Of a DNA stretch of 48,977 nt, positions 7,865-15,589 are shown in pieces. Under the pieces are notes generated by a model. That model saw only the letters and a list, made by a program, of their open reading frames with translations. It made no database searches and had not been told where the DNA came from. The position numbers were made by a program, and so were the translations under genes. Origin of the DNA: Ruminococcus sp. (GTDB lineage Bacteria > Bacillota > Clostridia > Oscillospirales > Ruminococcaceae); contig JAFWTA010000018.1 of the NCBI GenBank assembly GCA_017519145.1, forward strand, positions 1-48,977. Direction: 5' to 3'. Numbering within the stretch: the first letter of the stretch is position 1; every line of letters starts with the position of its first letter.

Positions 7865-10800
7865 TCACACTATAAGCCGGGCACTGCTGCCGCCGTTTTT
7901 GTCCTTGGTGACAACTATCTGCTTGTCGATGCGCTGCTTCAATGCCTGTACATGGGAGATGATGCCCACAAGGCGGCTGCCCTCGGAAAGTCCCGAAAGC
8001 GCTCTTATCGCCTGCTCTATGGAGTTTTCATCAAGGGAGCCGAAGCCCTCGTCCACAAACATGGTGTCAAGCTGAATGCCTCCCGCAGAACACTGTATCT
8101 CGTCGGAAAGTCCCAGTGCCAGCGCCAGCGAAGCCTTGAAGGACTCGCCGCCCGACAGCGTCTTTACGCTTCTCTCGGAGCCGTTGTAATGGTCGATAAC
8201 ATCAAGGTCAAGTCCTACCTGCGCTTTTTTGTCCGCATATTCGGTACGGCGCTTCAAAGTGTACTGCCCGTCAGACATTACCCTCAGGCGCTGATTTGCG
8301 CGGGCGATTATCCTGTCAAAATAAGCGGTCTGGATATAGGTCTCCAGCATGAATTTGCTCTGGTCGGAAAGCTTTCCGTTGGCGGTATCGGACAGGTTTT
8401 TCAGCCATTTATAGCGCTGCTCCAGCTCTGTCAGCTCCTCCGAGCCGTTCTTTATATTCTCAAGAGCTGTCCCGTTCAAAGTTATCCTCGTGTGCAGGGC
8501 GCGAAGCTGTTGGGCACAGCGGCTCTTTTCGGCAGTGAGCCGCGTTCTCTCCGCTGTCTCCTCAGCCATATCAAGCTCGCCGAGAGCATCCACCTGCTCT
8601 GTCAGCTGTTTCAGTCTGCCCTCCTGCGCTGCACATACCTTCTCAGCGTCACCTACTGCCCTGACTGCCGCTTCATAGGCTGTCCTTATCTCTGCGCTCT
8701 CCTTCTCGGCTGCTTCACAGCGAAGCTGCGCTTTTTCTCCACTTTCAAACCTCAGTTTTACGCGAAGCTCCTCAAGCTGTGCCGAGACTGAATCTGCTCT
8801 GGTCTCAGCGGCTGTTTTCTCCTCGGAAAGCTTGGAAGCTGTCTCGGATACGCCTTTCAGCTTCTCCTCTGTCTCGGGAATGAGCTTTTCTATTTCGGCT
8901 CTGCGCTGCTCACGCTTCTCCTCCTGACGCAGACTCTCATCATTGTCCGCAAGCCGCGCCTTTATGTTCAGATTTTCCGTTACTATCCTGCCGCGGGTCT
9001 CCTCAAAGGGGCACTCCCCTATCATTGCGGCAGCTGCCTTTTCAGCGGCACTGCGAAGCTGAACACTGCTTCCCTCCGCTGTGTCTCTTGCGCTGCGAAG
9101 CTCCGCTATCCGCCTGTCGATCTCAGCCACTGCCTCCATTATGCCGCTGAGCTGCTTCTCCTTTGAAGCAAGCTCAGCTGTGAGCCGCCCGTGCTCCGCT
9201 ATACGCTCGCCTGCCTCCGTCAGCTGCTTTTCAATGCCGCCGCGCTCGACTGCAAGGCTGTCAAGCGCTTCCTTACAGCGCACCGCACCCTCAGCGGCTT
9301 TGCAGCTGAGGAGCTCTGAAAGCCTGCCGCCGATATTCTTTTCCAGCTCCTCCGCAGAGGCTTTCAGAGCTGACGCCTCGGCGCTCAGCGCCGAGGCTGC
9401 GGTGCGCCTGCTGTCCAGTTCAGCCTTCATGGTGTCCAGTTCCGCCTCGGAGGGGGCTTTGCCACCCCTTTTCGCGGGAGAAGGATGCTCCCGCGAACCG
9501 CAGACGGGACAGGGACTTCCCTCCGCAAGACCTGCCGCAAGCACACCTGCCTGATCGTCAAGGAACAGCCTGTACCCATGCTCGTACCGCTCCGCCGCAG
9601 ATGCGGCGGAATCAGCGGCTTCGCTGTAACGCTCAGCCGCCTTTCTGTGCTTATCGCGGCGCTTTTCAAGCTCGGAGAGGTCTGCGGAGAGCTTTTTCAG
9701 CTCATCTGTACGCTTGTCCGTATTCTCGGCAAGCCGCAGCAGCTTTTCACGTTCCGCCTCAGCTGTTCCCAGCTCCTCGCGGCGGAGCTTCCGCTCTCCT
9801 ATCAGAGTTTTGAGCGCTTCAGCCTGCTTGACAAGATTGTCATGCTCAGACTGCTCATCCTTCAGCGCAGCGGCAGCTTCCCTGAGCTTTTCCGCACTGT
9901 TCTCCCAATCGGTCAGCTGCTTTGACAGCTTGTCCAGCTCGCTGCGTCTGCGCTCCAGCTCCGTGCGCTCAGCCTCCAGCTTTGCGGCGCTTCCGCTTGT
10001 TTCCGAAAGCTGTGACAGCTCCTCTTTAAGCCGCGAAAGCTTCTTGTCGCATTCCGCCTTATCGGCTGCACACTTCTCCAGTGCAGACTTTTTTTCGTAA
10101 ACAGTCTGCCTCTCCTTCATGAGCGCTTCATTGAGCCTGCTTATCTTGTCATATTCGGGCATTTCTGCTTTTATCATCGCTATTTCGCCGCCCAGCTCTT
10201 TCAGCTTCGGCTGACGGGACTTTTCTGCCTCCAGCGCTGCTTCCAGCTCCTGCCTGTTCTGTCTTGTGCGCTCCAGCTCCTTTGCTGTCTTATCCCTGTC
10301 CGCAGCAGCCTTCGCTTTCTCCTCAGCCTTTGCTATCCTCGCGCTGACTTCTTCCAGCTTTCTGTCATTCTCCTCGGACTCGCGGGTGAATATCTCCGCT
10401 CTGGCACGGTCGCGGATAAGCAGCCTGTTTATCAGCTCCTCCACATATTCAACAGGGGGAAGCTCCGACTTTACGCGCTCTGTCTCCTCGGTGTACTCGT
10501 CCTCCTCACCGCAGACAATACCGCTCACATACTGCCTTATGCCCTCGCGGCGGCTGTCGCACAGCGTCCTGAGGCTGCTGCACTCCGACTTCAATTTCTC
10601 CTGAAGTATACGATAGTTGTCCGTTCTGAATATATGGCGGAGTATCTCTCGGCGCTGCACTGTGTCCTCGGTGATGAGCTTCATGAAGTCGCCCTGCGCT
10701 ATCATGGCTATCTGCTTGAACTGCTTCTCCGTAAGTCCTATGAGGTCCGCAACAGCAGGCTCAACGTCCTTTTTGCCCGAGAGCTGACGTCCGTCGGGAT

Positions 10801-11158
10801 AGGTAAACTCCACATTGGCAGGCTGTGTTGCCACTCCGCTGCCGCGCTTTGCCTGTCTGGTGTAGGCAGGATTTCTCCTGATAACGTACCGCTTTCCTGC
10901 ATAGTCGAAGGTGAGCTCCACATATGTCGGAGTGTCAAGAGTGGAGTACTTTGAGCGCAGCAGGCTGTCGTCAGCGCGGTTATCACCGCTGGCACTTCCG
11001 TAAAGGGCATAGGTTATGGCATCGAATATGGTGGTCTTGCCCGAGCCTGTGTCTCCTGTTATGAGGTAAAGACCGCTGTCACCGAGGGCTTCGAGGTCAA
11101 GCACCGTCTTCCCCGAATAGGGTCCGAATCCCGATATCTCAAGTTTTATGGGTCTCAT
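7865..11158 (-). CDS. sbcC: Exonuclease SbcCD, ATPase subunit SbcC
   Basis: The 1097-residue SMC/Rad50-like ATPase partners SbcD to cut hairpins and process double-strand-break ends. The N-terminal lobe has Walker A (GDTGSGKTTIFDAI, about residue 35). Two long coiled-coil arms flank the zinc hook (SPCPVCGSREH, about residue 549) that dimerises two molecules. The C-terminal lobe carries the ABC signature LSGGESFKASLALALG and a Walker B region ending MFVDEGFGSLDE. I chose ATG 11158, which follows GGGAGG by 7 nt and overlaps the sbcD stop as ATGA; the longer in-frame extension starts inside sbcD without a better site. Length and order are usual for the family. The gene pair forms one operon with a promoter ahead of sbcD and a terminator at 7791-7821. 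Confidence 0.96.
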   Translation of the reverse strand: MRPIKLEISGFGPYSGKTVLDLEALGDSGLYLITGDTGSGKTTIFDAITYALYGSASGDNRADDSLLRSKYSTLDTPTYVELTFDYAGKRYVIRRNPAYTRQAKRGSGVATQPANVEFTYPDGRQLSGKKDVEPAVADLIGLTEKQFKQIAMIAQGDFMKLITEDTVQRREILRHIFRTDNYRILQEKLKSECSSLRTLCDSRREGIRQYVSGIVCGEEDEYTEETERVKSELPPVEYVEELINRLLIRDRARAEIFTRESEENDRKLEEVSARIAKAEEKAKAAADRDKTAKELERTRQNRQELEAALEAEKSRQPKLKELGGEIAMIKAEMPEYDKISRLNEALMKERQTVYEKKSALEKCAADKAECDKKLSRLKEELSQLSETSGSAAKLEAERTELERRRSELDKLSKQLTDWENSAEKLREAAAALKDEQSEHDNLVKQAEALKTLIGERKLRREELGTAEAEREKLLRLAENTDKRTDELKKLSADLSELEKRRDKHRKAAERYSEAADSAASAAERYEHGYRLFLDDQAGVLAAGLAEGSPCPVCGSREHPSPAKRGGKAPSEAELDTMKAELDSRRTAASALSAEASALKASAEELEKNIGGRLSELLSCKAAEGAVRCKEALDSLAVERGGIEKQLTEAGERIAEHGRLTAELASKEKQLSGIMEAVAEIDRRIAELRSARDTAEGSSVQLRSAAEKAAAAMIGECPFEETRGRIVTENLNIKARLADNDESLRQEEKREQRRAEIEKLIPETEEKLKGVSETASKLSEEKTAAETRADSVSAQLEELRVKLRFESGEKAQLRCEAAEKESAEIRTAYEAAVRAVGDAEKVCAAQEGRLKQLTEQVDALGELDMAEETAERTRLTAEKSRCAQQLRALHTRITLNGTALENIKNGSEELTELEQRYKWLKNLSDTANGKLSDQSKFMLETYIQTAYFDRIIARANQRLRVMSDGQYTLKRRTEYADKKAQVGLDLDVIDHYNGSERSVKTLSGGESFKASLALALGLSDEIQCSAGGIQLDTMFVDEGFGSLDENSIEQAIRALSGLSEGSRLVGIISHVQALKQRIDKQIVVTKDKNGGSSARLIV

Positions 11159-12291
11159 TCTTCTCCCTCCCATATATTCTCTATGAGCGCCTGTATATAC
11201 TCATGCTGCTGCTCCGACATCTCTCCGCCGTTGCTGAAGCTGTAAAACTCCTCGAACAGCTCGATGGGAAGCTTGTTCTCCGCTTCTGCAGCCGCCATTA
11301 CGCTGTGGTCGCTCCTTGTGCGGCGGTTGTCGTACTCAAGGCTCATGATGTTGGGATAGACACTGCGGAGCCTTCCCATTGCCTCGGGGATTTCCTCCTC
11401 ATCAGTGAGCACTGCATGGATATAATCCGTCCTGTCACCTGCGCTGCTGCACTCAGGTGATGCGATATAATCAAATCCTCCGCGAAGCACACGCATATCT
11501 CTCCGCGGCATTATTGGAACCGTCCTGATGTCAAGAGTCCCCTTTTCCCTTATCTCAGCCACAGTGACAGACTTCTCCTGCGATGCCTCGGAAAATGAGT
11601 ATTTCAGCGGAGTTCCGCAGTAGCGTATGCGCGGACTGCCCACGTTCTGGGGACTGTGGATATGTCCCAGAGCCACATAGTCAAAGCCGTCAAAGGCGGA
11701 ACTGTCCACATTGTCGCTGCCGCCCACGGATATCTCCTCGGAGTCGCTTTTCAGAGCTCCCGTTACGAACTGGTGTGTGATGATGATATTTCTCTTGTCA
11801 AAGTCCGCATTCATGGCTTCCACAGCCGCATTTACCGCATCGGTGTAGGACTCCACGGCTGTATCGGGAAAAAAACGCCTTACCGTCACAGGCTTTATAA
11901 AGGGCAGCATATACACATTGAATTCCCCATAGCTGTCAGTCAGCACCGTGGGGACTATATTTCCGTCGTAGACAGGCGACATATGTATGCCGCTCTTTTC
12001 CATTATATGCGAACCGAAGGCTATCCTCTCCGCAGAATCGTGATTTCCGCTGATGACGAAGATATGCTCCGTGCGCTCAGACACCCTTGTGAGGAAGCCG
12101 TCAAACAGCTTCACCGCCTCCGCTGAGGGAACGGGCTTGTCATAGATATCACCTGCGATGATGACGAAATCGGGCTTCTCCTCGGATATTATGCTGTATA
12201 TCTCCTGCAATACGAACTCCTGATCCTCTATGAGGGAAAACTCGTTGAGCCGCTTTCCGAGGTGAAGATCGGAGAGATGTATGAATTTCAT
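11155..12291 (-). CDS. sbcD: Exonuclease SbcCD, nuclease subunit SbcD
   Basis: The 378-residue Mre11-like metallophosphoesterase has all the metal-binding motifs: HLSDLHLGK at the N-terminus, IAGDIYDKP, SGNHDS, ITHQF and GHIHSPQ. It supplies the nuclease centre of the SbcCD complex. The first methionine (MKFIHLSDLHLG) follows AAGGAGG. The stop TGA overlaps the sbcC start by four bases, which favours coupled translation and equal stoichiometry. Confidence 0.96.
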   Translation of the reverse strand: MKFIHLSDLHLGKRLNEFSLIEDQEFVLQEIYSIISEEKPDFVIIAGDIYDKPVPSAEAVKLFDGFLTRVSERTEHIFVISGNHDSAERIAFGSHIMEKSGIHMSPVYDGNIVPTVLTDSYGEFNVYMLPFIKPVTVRRFFPDTAVESYTDAVNAAVEAMNADFDKRNIIITHQFVTGALKSDSEEISVGGSDNVDSSAFDGFDYVALGHIHSPQNVGSPRIRYCGTPLKYSFSEASQEKSVTVAEIREKGTLDIRTVPIMPRRDMRVLRGGFDYIASPECSSAGDRTDYIHAVLTDEEEIPEAMGRLRSVYPNIMSLEYDNRRTRSDHSVMAAAEAENKLPIELFEEFYSFSNGGEMSEQQHEYIQALIENIWEGEE

Positions 12292-12332
12292 AGCTTGCCT
12301 CCTTATTGCATACTGACGGTAGTATATATTTA

Positions 12333-12361
12333 ATTATATCCCCTTTCCGCAGCGATGTCAA
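12333..12361 (-). promoter_or_regulatory. Promoter of sbcDC
   Basis: Minus-strand TTGACA (12361-12356) and TATAAT (12338-12333) are 17 nt apart. They lie directly downstream of the terminator of the preceding operon and about 40 nt before the sbcD start. Confidence 0.92.
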
Positions 12362-12367
12362 CGAGGC

Positions 12368-12401
12368 AAAAAAAGTCCCTGTCCGAGTGCTGCGGACAGG
12401 G
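12368..12401 (-). terminator. Terminator upstream of sbcDC
   Basis: CCCTGTCC / GGACAGGG stem with TTTTTTT on the minus strand. It closes whatever transcript comes from the sigma/anti-sigma/wall-protein operon or from the unassigned stretch 12402-12749. Confidence 0.9.
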
Positions 12402-12749
12402 TAATTATGGAGAAAAAACTTATTGTCTGAACACAGGACGCACAAGTCAATGCGCCTGCGTATGGCGATGTCTTATTTATTATGCCGCTTTGTGCTGCCT
12501 GCCATTCACCGTCCCTGTGACGGATCGCAGGCAAATTCCCCCGAAAGACTGTGTATGCTCTCTCTTATGCTTCAGCGGCATTCACCCAGCTTGCGGAGCT
12601 GCTTCCCGACCCTTTCTCCGATCTGCCCGTGCAGATAGGCTTTTCGGAGCCTTAGTCTTGTTCGCAGCCGCAGCATTGATGTTCTGCATTATGCGCTTTG
12701 TTCTGATCGTCCCCCTTACAGGATCTGTTTTTGCATTTATATAACGGGA
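12402..12749 (-). other. Structured region of unknown function ahead of a terminator
   Basis: This roughly 350-nt stretch lies between the stop of the Thr-rich wall protein and a strong terminator. No good protein-coding frame exists; only two 33-35-codon frames without ribosome-binding sites are seen. At 12497-12532 a compound hairpin has an outer GCCTGC/GCAGGC stem and an inner CCGTC/GACGG stem. It could be a long 3' UTR or a small RNA. I could not match it to SRP RNA, tmRNA, RNase P or a known riboswitch by its conserved motifs. Confidence 0.4.
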
Positions 12750-13613
12750 TCAGCTCCGCTTGGGTCTCTTGCTGTGAAGGAATAGTGCAACAGCTCCTGC
12801 GCTGCAAAGCGCTGTGAACTCCATAACAGGCAGGCTGTCACCCGTCTTGGGCGAGCTGCTCTGCGCTGCCGGGGCAGCAGTGGTCTGCGAAGCCTTTGCT
12901 GTGGTCTTGGCAGTTGTCTCAGTCCCTGTGCCCGAGGTGCTCTTTGCACCGTTTACGGAAGCGGCTGTTATCCTGCCCTGAGCAGATGTCCCCCATGCTG
13001 ACGGAGATGTAGTTCTTGTTGCTGTTGTCCTTGCAGCAGATGAGGTAGTCCTCCTTGCTGCGGTAGTGGATGTTGTGGTCACACGCTTTGATGTGGTCCT
13101 TGTGGTGGTTGTTGTTGTCGAAGTGGTAGTCCTTCTTGCTGTCGTTGTAGTAACGGGCCGTGGCTTTGGCTGCACCCATTCTGACGCTGATGTCTGTACC
13201 ACTGTCTGTATCCTGTCTGAGCCCTCTCTTGCGTAATGAACAACGGATACTCTGTAATATCCGCCGCCCTTTACCTCGACTCTGCGGCTGTCAAGACTGT
13301 AATATCTTGCGTTGCTCTTTGTAAGGTCTCCCAGTGAGATCTCATCGCTCCAGTTCTGACCGTCGCTGCTGTACTGCACCACGACGTTCCTGAAGCCGAC
13401 CTCGCTGATCTTTCCCGAGACCTGTGTCTTTGCTGTTATCTCAATTGCTCCGTCGTCTGCGGGTGTTACCCTGATGGAGCATTTCTCTATAAGTCCTATT
13501 GCTCTTTCGTACTGTTCATATGTGCTGTTATCCACCGCGTTCACAGTCATCTGTGCAGGTGAATTCAGAAGAAGTATTCCGAGAAAGGCAGCTGTGATGT
13601 ATTTCATTTTCAT
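12750..13613 (-). CDS. Thr-rich cell-wall-anchored protein
   Basis: The 287-residue protein starts with a signal peptide (about 1-26, ending ...TVNA). Residues about 30-150 form a small domain (VVVQYSSDGQNWSDEISLG) that resembles a beta-sandwich but that I cannot assign. Residues about 155-245 are a Thr/Ser-rich spacer, as is usual in Ruminococcus extracellular proteins. The C-terminus has a sortase-like signal: SPKTGD (about 254-259), a hydrophobic stretch and the basic tail KRPKRS. Attachment to the wall by a sortase is inferred; the motif is SPKTG rather than LPxTG. It begins 10 nt after the anti-sigma gene with GAGG 8 nt upstream, so it is co-transcribed with the sigma/anti-sigma pair and may be a target or a helper of that signalling unit. 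Confidence 0.75.
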   Translation of the reverse strand: MKMKYITAAFLGILLLNSPAQMTVNAVDNSTYEQYERAIGLIEKCSIRVTPADDGAIEITAKTQVSGKISEVGFRNVVVQYSSDGQNWSDEISLGDLTKSNARYYSLDSRRVEVKGGGYYRVSVVHYAREGSDRIQTVVQTSASEWVQPKPRPVTTTTARRTTTSTTTTTTRTTSKRVTTTSTTAARRTTSSAARTTATRTTSPSAWGTSAQGRITAASVNGAKSTSGTGTETTAKTTAKASQTTAAPAAQSSSPKTGDSLPVMEFTALCSAGAVALFLHSKRPKRS

Positions 13614-13623
13614 GCCGCTGCCC

Positions 13624-14685
13624 TCACTTCTCTGATGATCCCGTGAAGAAGGGAACGAAATTCTCGGCTACTTCCGTGATATCCAAGCGGCCAAAGCCTC
13701 TTGCATGGAGAGTATATACCGTGTTTCCGTACACGAAAAGTGCAGTACTGCTCTCATCCTCAAAGATAATGAAGCCGTTGTAATCCGCGCTTTCCAAGAG
13801 ATAGTAATCCATATTGTCGCTGGGGATCACTGCCTCAGGCATAAGCTCCTTGGAATTGTACTCCTCGATTATCAGATCAAGTATCTGTTCGCCGTTTGAG
13901 AATGTGAAGTAAAGATCCTTTGAGTCTGTCAGCTGTTCAAAGCTTGAATCCGTCAGCTCAAGTTCTCTGACATCATAAGGCATAAATGTCGGATAGCAGG
14001 CTTCCATGCCGTTCTGTGAGGCTGCCTCCCAGATGGCTCTTACAACAGGCTGAGCAGGTGCACCGCAGTTATCAAGTGCTTCCGACAGCGGATCTGCCGT
14101 TACCGAAGGCGGATCGCCTCCTGCCGACCGTGTCGTTGTTGTTGGCTCAGTAGTTTCTGCCGCTGTAGTCCCCAGTGTTCCATGTGCCTTTGTGGTCGTG
14201 ACTGTCAAAGTGGTCATGCTCTGTAAATCCCCTGTGGTGGTAGTAGTCTCAGTTGTCGCAGGTGACAGCGGCAGCGGATCATCAAAACGGGACAGGTCAA
14301 CACTGAATCCCGAGCTTACAGCCTTGATCAATGTCTCAACGACGTTGTAGCCGTAGGTCCTGAGGGTGTAGAAGTTGACTCCGATGCAGACTGCGAAGCA
14401 GGCGCTGAGAACTGCTGCCCACCTGCGGAGCTGCACGATGCGTCCGCGCTTTTTCCGTGCGCTGACTTCTGCGATGATGTCCTCCGCGCATACAGGCTTC
14501 GGAACATCTTCATCATTAATGCCGACAATTGCGTCGGTAATGTCCTTAACGGCATCAAGATCACGCTCCTCCAAGGGCTTTGCAAGCTCCTCATCGAGAA
14601 GCCGCTGCAGATCGTATAGCATATTCTTATCCGAAAGCTTATCGGTGATAGATATATCCTTCAAATTAAACCACTCCTTGTTCAT
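13624..14685 (-). CDS. Probable membrane anti-sigma factor
   Basis: The 353-residue protein has a cytoplasmic N-terminus (about 1-90), one transmembrane helix (about 91-110, AAVLSACFAVCIGVNFY), a Thr-rich extracellular stalk (about 140-195) and an extracytoplasmic domain (about 200-350) of unknown fold. The domain contains LYFTFSNGEQILDLIIEE, reminiscent of DUF4367-type sensor domains. I chose ATG 14685 behind GTGAGG; an in-frame GTG at 14715 lies inside the sigma gene. Position 13 nt after a sigma-factor stop plus the topology make a membrane-bound anti-sigma role likely: it would hold the sigma factor inactive until an outside signal arrives. No zinc-binding anti-sigma (ZAS) motif is seen, so the assignment rests on context. 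Confidence 0.65.
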   Translation of the reverse strand: MNKEWFNLKDISITDKLSDKNMLYDLQRLLDEELAKPLEERDLDAVKDITDAIVGINDEDVPKPVCAEDIIAEVSARKKRGRIVQLRRWAAVLSACFAVCIGVNFYTLRTYGYNVVETLIKAVSSGFSVDLSRFDDPLPLSPATTETTTTTGDLQSMTTLTVTTTKAHGTLGTTAAETTEPTTTTRSAGGDPPSVTADPLSEALDNCGAPAQPVVRAIWEAASQNGMEACYPTFMPYDVRELELTDSSFEQLTDSKDLYFTFSNGEQILDLIIEEYNSKELMPEAVIPSDNMDYYLLESADYNGFIIFEDESSTALFVYGNTVYTLHARGFGRLDITEVAENFVPFFTGSSEK

Positions 14686-14698
14686 GATAACGTCCGCC

Positions 14699-15244
14699 TC
14701 ACTTTTCAGCGGCACGAAGCTTCTTTTTCAGCTTGTGTATCTTTCTGTAAAGCGTAGGCAGGGATAGTCCCAGCCGTTTTGCAGCTTCGTTTCGTTGTCC
14801 GTAATCGCTGTTATAGTACAGTTCGAGGAGCTGTCTCTCCTCAGGTGACAGCAGGTCAAGGGGACTGTCTTCATTTTCGGCAAAGCCTCCGCTGTCTGCG
14901 ATATTCATTGCTTCGGGGCTGTCCTCGAGACTCATTGCAGGAGGCGGCGCCTTCCGCAGGAACGCCTTTATGACGTTGTCTGCCGTCCGGTACAGCCACA
15001 GCCTTATATTGTCGGTCTCGTCAAGCTTCTCATGCTTTGAGAAGAACACCACGAAGACCTCCTGTGTGCAGTCCTCTGCGGAGTGATGACTGTAGCCGAG
15101 CTTAGCATAGCAATAGCTGAATATCTCGCTATAGTACTTTTCGATTATCAGCGTGCAATGTTCGGGCTCTATCAACAGTCTCACATCCTTCCGTCGATAA
15201 GCTTCTGTAATATAAATGTCGCAAAAACGTCTACTTTTTCTCAT
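14699..15244 (-). CDS. ECF-type RNA polymerase sigma factor
   Basis: Up to 181 residues. Region 2 is clear (AEDCTQEVFVVFFSKHE, then LWLYRTADNVIKAFLRK). Region 4 is a helix-turn-helix (LLSPEERQLLELYYNSDYG ... AAKRLGLSLPTLYRKIHKL). It should direct RNA polymerase to a small regulon under control of the membrane protein encoded next. The start is uncertain: ATG 15244 has no strong ribosome-binding site. A GTG at 15184 and a TTG at 15175 lie just downstream of GGAAGGA and would remove an unusual basic extension (MRKSRRFCDIY). The 5' end given is the outer limit. Expression comes from a consensus promoter with a hairpin attenuator between. Confidence 0.85.
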   Translation of the reverse strand: MRKSRRFCDIYITEAYRRKDVRLLIEPEHCTLIIEKYYSEIFSYCYAKLGYSHHSAEDCTQEVFVVFFSKHEKLDETDNIRLWLYRTADNVIKAFLRKAPPPAMSLEDSPEAMNIADSGGFAENEDSPLDLLSPEERQLLELYYNSDYGQRNEAAKRLGLSLPTLYRKIHKLKKKLRAAEK

Positions 15245-15271
15245 GAAGCCTGATCTTTGTACGCCTGCACA

Positions 15272-15310
15272 AAAACTGCGGCACTAATTTAGGTATTATT
15301 GCCGCAGTTT
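15272..15310 (-). terminator. Leader hairpin with T-run (possible attenuator) before sigma gene
   Basis: On the minus strand AAACTGCGGCA and TGCCGCAGTTT form an 11-bp stem followed by a T-run (TTTTTG counting the stem end). It lies between the promoter at 15324-15352 and the sigma gene, so most transcripts could end here unless relieved. Confidence 0.7.
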
Positions 15311-15323
15311 CCAAGCATATTAT

Positions 15324-15352
15324 ATTTTATCACCTTGCGGGACTTTTGTCAA
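15324..15352 (-). promoter_or_regulatory. Promoter of sigma/anti-sigma operon
   Basis: Minus-strand TTGACA (15352-15347), a 17-nt spacer and TAAAAT (15329-15324). It is a housekeeping-type promoter, so the sigma gene is not solely self-driven. Confidence 0.85.
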
Positions 15353-15406
15353 TCATACCGTTGAATGCGAGGCTGCGAATACGAAGTCCTCACAGGATCT
15401 ATGACA

Positions 15407-15574
15407 TTATTCGTCAAAGTTTTCCGGGTGCTTAGGCTTGCGCTTATAGCGCTTCTTATCAGTCTCCACAACCTTTGTGGCAGGATCGACACCGTTCCAG
15501 CTCCCCCTTTTTGAGGAGTCTATCTTCTTTTTCTCCTTTTTGCTCATTTTATCATATGACACGAATTTTTCCAT
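15407..15574 (-). CDS. 55-residue basic protein downstream of rtcB
   Basis: This small ORF encodes a Lys-rich protein beginning MEKFVSYDKMSKKEKKKIDS and ending KHPENFDE; about a third of residues are Lys or Arg. The ATG follows GGGAGGG closely and lies only 15 nt after the rtcB stop, so it is almost certainly translated from the rtcB mRNA. Similar short FVSYDKMSKK-type proteins occur as hypothetical proteins in Clostridia, as far as I recall. No domain is assigned. The charge would suit RNA or ribosome contact, which fits next to an RNA ligase, but this is inference. Confidence 0.8.
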   Translation of the reverse strand: MEKFVSYDKMSKKEKKKIDSSKRGSWNGVDPATKVVETDKKRYKRKPKHPENFDE

Positions 15575-15589
15575 ATTCCCTCCCGCAGG

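Noticed and set aside
12497-12532. Cobalamin-like or other known riboswitch in the compound hairpin
   Set aside because: The conserved core motifs and their order are missing, and the gene downstream does not fit.
12355-12744. 129-codon plus-strand open frame
   Set aside because: It runs through a promoter, a terminator and hairpins. It is Cys-rich with no domain and no ribosome-binding site.
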